Positions 57,635 through 64,000 of a stretch of DNA of 64,000 nt are shown piece by piece. The stretch comes from Oscillospiraceae bacterium (GTDB lineage: Bacteria > Bacillota > Clostridia > Oscillospirales > Oscillospiraceae). Every line of letters begins with the position of its first letter. Within the stretch, counting starts at the first letter, position 1. The notes beneath the pieces were generated by a model. It was not told the DNA's origin. It saw nothing but the letters and a program-made list of their open reading frames with translations, and searched no databases. Position numbers and translations under genes: made by a program. Where the stretch lies: assembly GCA_015067615.1 (NCBI GenBank), contig SVMD01000006.1, forward strand, positions 58,715-122,714, in the 5' to 3' direction.

Positions 57635-58672
57635 TTACAGATTCTCGATCCGCTTCAGCAGGGCGGGCAGCAGCTCGTCGTAGGGAAGCTTTTCCACCTG
57701 CTCGCCCTTTTCGAAGAGTAGCCCAAAGCCGTCGCCGCCGGCAATGCCGATATCGGCTTCTCTTGCTTCGCCGGGGCCGTTGACCACGCAGCCCATGACG
57801 GCCACGGTAATGGGCTTCTGGCAGTCCTTCAACGCTTCGTCCACCTTGTTCACCAGGCCGATCAGGTCGATGCGGGTCCGGCCGCAGGTGGGACAGGAGA
57901 TGATATTGACGCCCTCTTTCCGCAGACCGGCGGCCTTCAGGATATCCTTGGCGGCGTAAACCTCTTCCACAGGATCATCGGTGAGGGATACCCGGATGGT
58001 ATCGCCGATGCCGTCCAGGAGCAGGGCGCCGATGCCCAGAGCGGACTTAATGAGGCCCTGACGGACAGGACCGGTTTCCGTGACGCCGATATGGATGGGA
58101 TAGTCGCAGCGCTCCCGGAACAGCCGGGCGGCCTTGACCATGGTGGGCACCGTGGAGGACTTCATGGACACACAGGTGTCGTAAAAGCCCTGCTTTTCCA
58201 GCAGTTCCAGATGCTCAAAGGCGCTCTCCACCAGGGCTTCCGCCGTGGGGTGGCCGTATTTTTCCAGCAGCCGCTTGTCAAGGCTTCCGCCGTTGACGCC
58301 GATGCGGATGGGAATTTTTCTTTCCCGGCACACGTCCACCACAGCCTTGACCCGATCCTCACCGCCGATATTGCCGGGGTTGATGCGGATCTTGGCAGCG
58401 CCGCCTTCCGCGGCGGCGATGGCCAGCTTGTAGTCAAAATGGATGTCCGCAACCAGGGGCAGGGTACTTTCCTTGCAGATCTCAGCAAAGGACCGGGCAG
58501 CCTCCATATTGGGCACGGCCAGTCTTGCGATCTGGCAGCCGGCAGTCTGCAGGGCCTTGATCTGCGCAAGGGAACCTTCCACGTCGGTGGTCTTGGTATT
58601 GAGCATGGACTGGATCACCACCGGGGCGCCGCCGCCGATGGTAATGCCGCCCACTTCTATCTTTCTTGTCAT
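57635..58672 (-). CDS. ispG: 4-hydroxy-3-methylbut-2-en-1-yl diphosphate synthase
   Basis: The 4Fe-4S enzyme of the MEP isoprenoid pathway. The 345-residue protein is the short bacterial form: VGGITIGGGAPVVIQSMLNTKTTDV, ADIHFDYKLAIAAAEGGAAKIRINPGNIG and the iron-sulfur cysteines in SCPTCGRTRIDL and VMGCVVNGPGEAREADIGIAGG. The ATG at 58672 follows TGAGGT, within the last codons of rseP. It shares the operon with dxr and lies near uppS, so precursor supply and its use for undecaprenyl phosphate are encoded together. Confidence 0.96.
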   Translation of the reverse strand: MTRKIEVGGITIGGGAPVVIQSMLNTKTTDVEGSLAQIKALQTAGCQIARLAVPNMEAARSFAEICKESTLPLVADIHFDYKLAIAAAEGGAAKIRINPGNIGGEDRVKAVVDVCRERKIPIRIGVNGGSLDKRLLEKYGHPTAEALVESAFEHLELLEKQGFYDTCVSMKSSTVPTMVKAARLFRERCDYPIHIGVTETGPVRQGLIKSALGIGALLLDGIGDTIRVSLTDDPVEEVYAAKDILKAAGLRKEGVNIISCPTCGRTRIDLIGLVNKVDEALKDCQKPITVAVMGCVVNGPGEAREADIGIAGGDGFGLLFEKGEQVEKLPYDELLPALLKRIENL

Positions 58673-58677
58673 AGTCG

Positions 58678-59739
58678 TTACCTCATGAAGAGAACAAAAA
58701 TGTCCTTGAACATCACCACAGCCATCAGACCCAGCAGCGCAATCATACCGGCTGCATGGAGATAGCCTTCATACTTGGGATCAATCTTCTTCCGGGTCAG
58801 CGCTTCCACCCCAGTGGTGATCAGCAGGCACACAACCCGGCCGCCGTCCAGGGCGGGAATGGGCAGCAGGTTCATAACCGCCAGATTGATGGCGATGAAG
58901 CCGCCCACACTGAGAAGATTCAGAAACGCATCCATGGCGCTGGGGGATTCGGAAGCAATGTCTGACATCTGGGAGACGATGCCCACAGGGCCAGCCATAT
59001 CATTCAGTCCCACCTGGCCGGAAATAAGCATCTGCAGGCTCAGCCGGACCATACGCACATTGTCCGCAGCCACATTCCAGATATAGGACAGCTTTTCCGG
59101 GAAGCTTGCATCCTTGGCCCGGCCAAAGCTGAAGCCATAGTGGCTGTAGTCTTCGCCATCCTGACTGGTGTGGGTATGAGTCATGGCATAGTCGTAAAAT
59201 TCCAGGATCTGATCGCCCCGGCGGACCACCAGATCATGAACACCGGTAGGATTCAGGGAAAGGAGCATGGAGATATCATTGTTGGTAAGGATCTTCTCCC
59301 CATCGATCTCCAGGATTTCATCCCCCACCTGCAATCCATCGGCATTGTGGAAGATACAGCAGTCTTCAAACCCCTGAATCTCCGGCACCAGGATCTGGTC
59401 GGAGGGCAGGAACAAAACTGCATAGATCAGCAGTCCCGCCAGGAAATTCATGGCAGAACCGGCAACCAGGATGATTGCCCGCTTCCACCAGGCAGCCTTC
59501 TGGAAGGACCGGGGATTGTCGGTATCCTCATCCTCGCCCTCCATGGCGCAGTAGCCGCCGATAGGAATGGTGCGCACCGCGTAGAGGGTCTCCCCCACCT
59601 GTTTTTTCCAGATGGCGGGCCCCATGAACATGGAAAACTCATTGACCTGGACGCCAAAGAGCTTGGCGGTCATGAAATGGCCCAGTTCGTGGACAAAAAT
59701 CAGGATACTGAAGAGTAAAATCGCAAAAATAACGGACAT
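58678..59739 (-). CDS. rseP: Site-2 protease RseP/RasP-type zinc metalloprotease
   Basis: An intramembrane zinc protease that cleaves anti-sigma factors and signal-peptide remnants. The 353-residue protein has the zinc motif FVHELGH (HExxH at 17-21) in its first membrane segment, IPIGGYCAMEGED, and a PDZ domain at about 115-190 (LQVGDEILEIDGEKI). The third zinc ligand sits in NLAVMNLLPIPALDGGRVV (about 290-308), then a last membrane segment. It lies between dxr and ispG, the usual position. It could process the anti-sigma factor encoded at 46548-47369; that link is conjecture. Confidence 0.94.
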   Translation of the reverse strand: MSVIFAILLFSILIFVHELGHFMTAKLFGVQVNEFSMFMGPAIWKKQVGETLYAVRTIPIGGYCAMEGEDEDTDNPRSFQKAAWWKRAIILVAGSAMNFLAGLLIYAVLFLPSDQILVPEIQGFEDCCIFHNADGLQVGDEILEIDGEKILTNNDISMLLSLNPTGVHDLVVRRGDQILEFYDYAMTHTHTSQDGEDYSHYGFSFGRAKDASFPEKLSYIWNVAADNVRMVRLSLQMLISGQVGLNDMAGPVGIVSQMSDIASESPSAMDAFLNLLSVGGFIAINLAVMNLLPIPALDGGRVVCLLITTGVEALTRKKIDPKYEGYLHAAGMIALLGLMAVVMFKDIFVLFMR

Positions 59740-59751
59740 AGGGTTCCTCGC

Positions 59752-60906
59752 TTAGTTTTTGGAGAGAGTTCTGACCCACTCCCGGGCCAGACGGTCGGTT
59801 TCCAGAATCTGCTCTAAGGTAGGATTCTGGATAAAGGGAACGGCATCCACTGCGCCCCGGACCAGCCGGTAGATGTCATAGAAGCCAATTTCATCCCGGA
59901 GGTACATGGCAACGGCTTCCTCGTTGGCGCCGTTCATGGCAGGGCATGCGGTGCCGCTCTTGGCGCCGCATTCGTAGGCCAGTGCCAGGCAGGGGAAGCG
60001 CTCCATATCCGGGTGAACGAAGGTCAGGCTTGCGCAGGCGGTCAGATCCAGGGGATCCACCGGGCAGTCCAGCCGGGCAGGATAGGTCAGGGCCAGCTGA
60101 ATAGGCAGCCGCATATCCGGAGCGCCCAGCTGAGCCATGACAGCGCCGTCCACGAATTCCACCATGGAATGGACGATGCTCTGACGGTGGACCAGCACGC
60201 TGACCTTGTCAATGGGCATCCGGTACAGGCGCATGGCCTCGATGACCTCCAGGCCCTTGTTCATAAGGGTGGCGCAGTCGATGGTGATCTTGGCGCCCAT
60301 CTTCCAGTTGGGATGCTTCAGTGCGTCAGCCTTGGTAACGGTTTTCAGCTCCTCGGGGGTCTTTTCGTAGAAAGGGCCGCCGGAACAGGTTAAGATCAGC
60401 CGCTTGACTTCCCTTCTGTCAGTATTGCCCATGAGACACTGGAATATAGCAGAATGCTCCGAATCCACGGGAATAATTTCCACGTTGTACTTCTCCGCCT
60501 CCGCCATCACCAGTTCACCGGCGCAGACCAGGGTCTCCTTGTTGGCAAGGCCGATGCGCTTTCCGGCCCGGATGGCAGCCAGAGTGGGCTTCAGGCCAAC
60601 CATGCCCACCACAGCGGTGATGACGCAGTCAGCTTTTTCAATGGTCGCTGCCTCGATCAGGCCCGCCTCGCCCCAGGCGATGCGGATATCCAGATCAGAA
60701 AGCACTTCTTTCAGCCGGGCTGCGTCTTCTTCCGTGGCCATAACCGCCAGAGCGGGTTTGAATTCCCGGCACTGCTGTGCCATCAGCTCCACAGAGGAGC
60801 CCGCAGTCAAAGCCGCCACCTTAATTTCAGGCAGGCGGCTGATAATGTCCAGGCTCTGCCGGCCGATGGAGCCGGTAGAGCCTAAAATACTTACATTTTT
60901 AACCAT
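59752..60906 (-). CDS. dxr: 1-deoxy-D-xylulose 5-phosphate reductoisomerase
   Basis: Converts DXP to 2-C-methylerythritol 4-phosphate with NADPH, the first committed MEP step. The 384-residue protein has the NADPH motif GSTGSIGRQSLDII (9-22), KIGLANKETLV-type RIGLANKETLV, the metal site PVDSEHSAIFQCL and LTCSGGPFYE. KMGAKITIDCATLMNKGLEVIEA and HRQSIVHSMVEFVDGAVMAQ follow. All catalytic blocks are present. It follows cdsA with only a base or so between and precedes rseP. Confidence 0.96.
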   Translation of the reverse strand: MVKNVSILGSTGSIGRQSLDIISRLPEIKVAALTAGSSVELMAQQCREFKPALAVMATEEDAARLKEVLSDLDIRIAWGEAGLIEAATIEKADCVITAVVGMVGLKPTLAAIRAGKRIGLANKETLVCAGELVMAEAEKYNVEIIPVDSEHSAIFQCLMGNTDRREVKRLILTCSGGPFYEKTPEELKTVTKADALKHPNWKMGAKITIDCATLMNKGLEVIEAMRLYRMPIDKVSVLVHRQSIVHSMVEFVDGAVMAQLGAPDMRLPIQLALTYPARLDCPVDPLDLTACASLTFVHPDMERFPCLALAYECGAKSGTACPAMNGANEEAVAMYLRDEIGFYDIYRLVRGAVDAVPFIQNPTLEQILETDRLAREWVRTLSKN

Positions 60907-60907
60907 A

Positions 60908-61723
60908 TTACGTCACCGCCACAGGAAGCAGGATCAGCAGCATCTCAATGAGAGGTGCCACGGTCATCATGGAATCCAGCCGATCCAGAACACCGCCGTG
61001 ACCGGGGATCAGATTACCGTAATCCTTGATACCGGTCTGACGCTTGATGATGGAGAAGCACAGGTCGCCGAATACACCGGCACCGGCGCCCACAACACCA
61101 TAGATCAGCGCAAAGAAATAGTTGATCCGGAAGCCCTCCACGATCTGCAGCAGCAGGCAGTAGATCAGCATGCTGACCACAGCGGCAGCCATACCACCCA
61201 GCATGCCCTCGATGGACTTGTTGGGGCTGACCACGGGGGCCAGCTTATGACGGCCGTAGCGAACGCCCACTATGTAGGCACCCGCATCGTTGACGCAGGC
61301 AATGATAAAGGGGATCAGGGCAAAATACCGGCCGATCTTCAGGGTCAGAATCCGGATTACCGCAGTGAGCAGGAAGGGCACCAGGAAGCCGCCCAGCATG
61401 CACTCGCCCAGCATACTGATGCGGACCTTCACATGGTCCACCATCATTTCGGTAAACAGGGCGGCGGTAAAGATGAGAAGCAGCAGAAGCAGATAGGCGT
61501 GGATAGCGCCATAATAGCTCCACATGGTTACGGCAAAGGCCATAACCATACTGTAGATCACCAGCCGGTGATGGCGGACCAGTCCGGTGCTGTAGAGCAG
61601 TTCGTAGGCACCAATGGCCATCAGCAAGCCGTAAACCACAGCTGCCAGGCCCTTGGGGGCGATCAGCACCAGGAACAGCAGCGCAGCTGCCATGGCAATT
61701 CCGGCGATGGTACGTGTTTTCAT
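60908..61723 (-). CDS. cdsA: Phosphatidate cytidylyltransferase
   Basis: Forms CDP-diacylglycerol from phosphatidate and CTP for phospholipid synthesis. The 271-residue membrane protein has about eight membrane segments. The C-terminal signature is intact: VVSPNKSIEGMLGGM, then FGDLCFSIIKRQTGIKDYGNLIPGHGGVLDRLDSM. NDAGAYIVGVRYGRHKLAP earlier holds the metal-binding D. It lies between uppS and dxr in the canonical order, one base before dxr. Confidence 0.95.
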   Translation of the reverse strand: MKTRTIAGIAMAAALLFLVLIAPKGLAAVVYGLLMAIGAYELLYSTGLVRHHRLVIYSMVMAFAVTMWSYYGAIHAYLLLLLLIFTAALFTEMMVDHVKVRISMLGECMLGGFLVPFLLTAVIRILTLKIGRYFALIPFIIACVNDAGAYIVGVRYGRHKLAPVVSPNKSIEGMLGGMAAAVVSMLIYCLLLQIVEGFRINYFFALIYGVVGAGAGVFGDLCFSIIKRQTGIKDYGNLIPGHGGVLDRLDSMMTVAPLIEMLLILLPVAVT

Positions 61724-61728
61724 TGTCT

Positions 61729-62442
61729 TTATGTCCCTCCAAACCGGCGGTTGCGCCGGTGATATTCTTCAATGGCCTTGTCCAAGTCCTCAGGACTGAA
61801 ATCAGGCCACAGAACATTCATAAATACATATTCCGAGTATGCGCTCTGCCACAGCAGGAAATTGCTGGTGCGCATCTCGCCGGAGGGACGAATGATCAGT
61901 TCCGGATCCGGCACATCCGCCGAATACAGATAGCTTGCTAACAGTTCTTCCGTCAGATCCTCTGGTTTGTAAATTCCCTCTGCCACATCCCTGGCAAAGG
62001 CGGCGGCAGCCTTGACGATTTCATCCCGGCCGCCGTAGTTCAGGCAGAAATTCACCTGAACATCGTAATCCTTCGATTCCTTCACCGCTTCCTCGCAGAG
62101 CTTCTGCAGCTCCGGGCTCAAGCGGGAAAGGTCACCGAAAAAGCGGAAGCAGACCTTATTTTTCTCCATGTCCGCCAGGGCTTCCCGGAGGTACTTGCCC
62201 AACAGCTTCATGATGCCGCTGACCTCTTCCTCCGAACGCTTCCAGTTCTCAGTGGAGAAGGCATAGACCGTCAGATATTTGACGCCTAAAGTGCGGCAGT
62301 AATTGGCGATCCGGCGGAAAGCCTCGCCGCCGGCGGCGTGCCCTGCGGTCCGGGGCAGCCCCCGCTGCTTGGCCCAGCGTCCGTTGCCGTCCATGATGAT
62401 GGCAATGTGCTGGGGCACCGGTTTTTTCTCAGAAAGTGCCAA
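61729..62442 (-). CDS. uppS: Undecaprenyl diphosphate synthase (cis-prenyltransferase)
   Basis: Builds the C55 lipid carrier for cell-wall synthesis. The 237-residue protein has HIAIIMDGNGRWAKQRG with the catalytic Asp (D18), AGHAAGGEAFRRI, VKYLTVYAFSTENWKR, VNFCLNYGGRDEIVKA and the C-terminal DPELIIRPSGEMRTSNFLLWQSAYSEYVF. The likely start is TTG at 62442, six bases after GAGGTG; a GTG three codons upstream overlaps the ribosome site. A repeat-bearing gap of about 150 bases separates it from frr. Confidence 0.94.
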   Translation of the reverse strand: MALSEKKPVPQHIAIIMDGNGRWAKQRGLPRTAGHAAGGEAFRRIANYCRTLGVKYLTVYAFSTENWKRSEEEVSGIMKLLGKYLREALADMEKNKVCFRFFGDLSRLSPELQKLCEEAVKESKDYDVQVNFCLNYGGRDEIVKAAAAFARDVAEGIYKPEDLTEELLASYLYSADVPDPELIIRPSGEMRTSNFLLWQSAYSEYVFMNVLWPDFSPEDLDKAIEEYHRRNRRFGGT

Positions 62443-62463
62443 AATAAGCACCTCTTTCTTTCA

Positions 62464-62557
62464 GAATTCACAATGCAAAATGCAAAATGCAGAATTATCG
62501 AAAACCATGGCGGAGCCATACCTTCATTCTGCATTCTGCATTCATCATTCTGCATTT
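62464..62557. repeat. Inverted AATGCA-type repeat between frr and uppS
   Basis: The left part is a tandem of AAAATGC units ending GCAGAATTA (62464-62497). The right part (62523-62557) reads as ATTCTGCATTCTGCATTC and is its imperfect inverted copy. A small ATGGC/GCCAT hairpin (62506-62519) sits in the centre. It would form a long AT-rich hairpin in the operon mRNA. Family unknown. Confidence 0.7.
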
Positions 62558-62592
62558 GTATCCAGCCGGGACGAAATGTCCCGGCTGGATAC
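62558..62592 (-). other. GC-rich hairpin after frr
   Basis: A perfect 15-bp stem (62558-62572 with 62578-62592) has a 5-nt loop and starts five bases after the frr stop. No T-run follows on the minus strand, so it may be an mRNA-stabilising or partial-termination structure within the operon. Confidence 0.65.
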
Positions 62593-62597
62593 AGAAA

Positions 62598-63152
62598 TCA
62601 GATTGCCATCAGTTCCTTTTCCTTGGCGGCCAGGGCTGCGTCCACCTTCTTGATGTTCTTGTCCAGCAGATCCTGCAGATCCTTCTCTGCCTTCTTCTGG
62701 TCATCCTCGGTGATTTCGCTGTTCTTCTTCAGCTTCTTGACGTAGTCCATGCCGTCGCGGCGGATGTTGCGCATAGCCACCTTGGCTTCCTCGGCGTACT
62801 TCTTGACCTGCTTGACCAGATCCTTACGGCGGTCCTCAGTCAGCTGAGGGAAGGTCAGACGGATAACGCGGCCGTCGTTCTGGGGGTTGATGCCCAGATC
62901 GGACATCTGGATAGCCTTGCCAATATCTTTCAGGAGCTTGGTATCCCAGGGGGAGATGACCAGGGTACGGGCGTCGGGGGAAGAAATGGTAGCGACGCCG
63001 TTCAGGGGAGTCTCAGAACCATAGTATTCCACAGTGATCCGGTCCAGAACCTTAGCGTTGGCACGGCCTGCACGGACAGCGCCGAACTCCTCGTTCAGGT
63101 GGTCCAGAGCCTTGTCCATTCTTCTTGCGTAATCCTTAAAATCCACTGCCAT
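62598..63152 (-). CDS. frr: Ribosome recycling factor
   Basis: Splits post-termination ribosomes with EF-G. The 184-residue protein is a standard RRF: YARRMDKALDHLNEEFGAVRAGRANAKVLDRI at the N-terminus, the beta-domain VEYYGSETPLNGVATISSPDARTLVISPWD, NPQNDGRVIRLTFPQLTEDRRKDLVKQVKKYAEEAKVAMRNIRRDG and a helical end. The ribosome site AGGAGG is seven bases upstream. It lies 19 bases after pyrH, as in most bacteria. Confidence 0.97.
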   Translation of the reverse strand: MAVDFKDYARRMDKALDHLNEEFGAVRAGRANAKVLDRITVEYYGSETPLNGVATISSPDARTLVISPWDTKLLKDIGKAIQMSDLGINPQNDGRVIRLTFPQLTEDRRKDLVKQVKKYAEEAKVAMRNIRRDGMDYVKKLKKNSEITEDDQKKAEKDLQDLLDKNIKKVDAALAAKEKELMAI

Positions 63153-63171
63153 TGTTATTTCCTCCTAAATA

Positions 63172-63900
63172 TTAATTGGTAACGGTGGTTCCGATGGCTT
63201 CGCCCCGAACCACACGGATGATGCTGTTCTCTTCTGCCAGGCCGAAGCAGACCATGGGCATGTCGTTGTCCATTGCCAGTGCCATGGCGGTAACGTCGGT
63301 AGCCTTCAGGCCGTCCTCCAGGACCTTGGCGTAGGTCAGGTGGGAATAGCGGATCGCGTTGGGGTCCTTCTTGGGGTCGGCGGAGTAGATGGCATCCACA
63401 TTCTTGGCCATCAGTACCGCGTCAGCCTCGATCTCCACGCCGCGCAGCACGGCGCCGGTGTCGGTGGAGAAGTAGGGGTTGCCGGTTCCGGCGGCGAAGA
63501 GGACCACCTTGCCCTCGTTCAGATAGCGGTTTGCCAGGTCACGGGTAAAGTACTCGGCAAACTTGTTGATCTCCACGGCGGTGAGCACCCGGGCATCCAT
63601 GCCGTGCTGTTCCAGCACGTCCGCCACCGCGATGGCGTTCATGACCGTAGCCAGCATGCCCATGGAATCGGCATGGGTCCGCTGCATCTTGCCGCTGCCG
63701 TTCTTCACGCCACGCCAGAAGTTGCCGCCGCCGATGACCAGGCCAACCTGGACACCCATATCGACGCACTCCTTGATGGCAGAAGCCACTTCGGCGATCT
63801 TCTGAAAGTCCAGGCCGAAGCCGTCGCCCTGGGCTGTCTTTTCACCCAGCGCCTCGCCGCTGACCTTCAGCAGGATGCGCTTATATTTCAGTTCGCTCAA
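63172..63900 (-). CDS. pyrH: UMP kinase
   Basis: Phosphorylates UMP to UDP; an amino-acid-kinase-fold hexamer controlled by GTP and UTP in other bacteria. The 242-residue protein has YKRILLKVSGEALG, VGLVIGGGNFWRG, RTHADSMGMLATVMNAIAVADVLE, FAAGTGNPYFSTDT, and a late KVLEDGLKATDVTAMALAMDN. The start is a TTG at 63900, nine bases after AAGGAG. It is the first gene of the pyrH-frr-uppS-cdsA-dxr-rseP-ispG-polC operon; tsf and rpsB, often upstream, would lie outside the window if present. Confidence 0.96.
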   Translation of the reverse strand: MSELKYKRILLKVSGEALGEKTAQGDGFGLDFQKIAEVASAIKECVDMGVQVGLVIGGGNFWRGVKNGSGKMQRTHADSMGMLATVMNAIAVADVLEQHGMDARVLTAVEINKFAEYFTRDLANRYLNEGKVVLFAAGTGNPYFSTDTGAVLRGVEIEADAVLMAKNVDAIYSADPKKDPNAIRYSHLTYAKVLEDGLKATDVTAMALAMDNDMPMVCFGLAEENSIIRVVRGEAIGTTVTN

Positions 63901-63933
63901 AAACGTTCACTCCTTCTTTTCATATCCTTTCCT

Positions 63934-63962
63934 ATTTTAATATAAGAACCGGGAAATGACAA
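63934..63962 (-). promoter_or_regulatory. sigma-A promoter of the pyrH-polC operon
   Basis: On the minus strand: -35 TTGTCA (63962-63957), a 17-bp spacer, and -10 TAAAAT (63939-63934), 34 bp ahead of the pyrH start. It means pyrH can be transcribed apart from any upstream rpsB-tsf genes. Confidence 0.65.
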
Positions 63963-64000
63963 CCCAAAAAATCAAGAATTATGAAATTGTTTTCTGATTT

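Noticed and set aside
1..64000. CRISPR arrays, tRNA or rRNA genes, prophage or complete insertion sequences
   Set aside because: No regularly spaced direct repeats, cloverleaf-like sequences, rRNA segments, integrases or transposases were seen.

Overview
The window reads as chromosomal DNA of a moderately GC-rich, low-redundancy Firmicute, most likely a gut clostridium of the Oscillospiraceae/Ruminococcaceae type. The reasons are a Gram-positive PolC replicase, the pyrH-frr-uppS-cdsA-dxr-rseP-ispG-polC gene order, strong AGGAGG ribosome binding sites, sigma-A-type promoters, a type III glutamine synthetase, an anaerobic NrdG activase and a GH2/hexuronate gene set. No rRNA, tRNA, CRISPR array, prophage or complete insertion sequence was seen.

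Layout. 1-1406 (minus) is a PcrA/UvrD helicase cut by the window edge. 1546-9672 (plus) is a compact common-aromatic operon, aroF-tyrA-aroB-aroA-aroC-pheA-aroEK-aroQ. Together its proteins cover DAHP synthesis to chorismate, plus the branches to prephenate, phenylpyruvate and hydroxyphenylpyruvate. Most genes overlap by ATGA or TGATG, and shikimate dehydrogenase and shikimate kinase are fused. Ahead of aroF lie a consensus promoter, a 20-codon leader peptide with nine Phe/Tyr codons, a competing hairpin and an intrinsic terminator. This looks like a ribosome-mediated Phe/Tyr attenuator and is the best candidate in the window for an undescribed regulatory system. It is followed by an AlaA-type aminotransferase and the threonine-degrading tdh-kbl pair.

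13.4-25.2 kb is an accessory/regulatory stretch. It holds a DUF2087 ArsR-like regulator with a small partner, a GNAT enzyme, a CPBP protease, an SdpR/YhfC/SdpI module with a near-ideal operator, a BlaI/BlaR1-like pair whose sensor is unusually long, an acyltransferase and a DUF2974 lipase-like protein. 25.2-34 kb is metabolic: eda-kdgK, a GH2 beta-glycosidase, a class Ic aspartate aminotransferase and type III glutamine synthetase. 34.08-34.46 kb is a gene-free, roughly 380-bp imperfect palindrome with long inverted arms, a possible MITE-like element or structured RNA.

34.5-53.3 kb holds mostly transport, signalling and salvage genes: a Na/Pi cotransporter, PAP2-nrdG-dut, an AI-2E-type permease, a five-gene group with YugP and a membrane-tethered phosphate-binding-like protein, a methionine gamma-lyase-family enzyme, an EamA transporter, an ECF sigma/anti-sigma pair, nicotinate phosphoribosyltransferase with a small membrane protein, and a uridine phosphorylase. 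53.3-64 kb (minus) is the conserved polC/isoprenoid/lipid/translation operon, read from a promoter near 63950.

Starts were chosen by Shine-Dalgarno spacing and family N-termini. Functions rest on motif recognition only; no database search or folding computation was possible.
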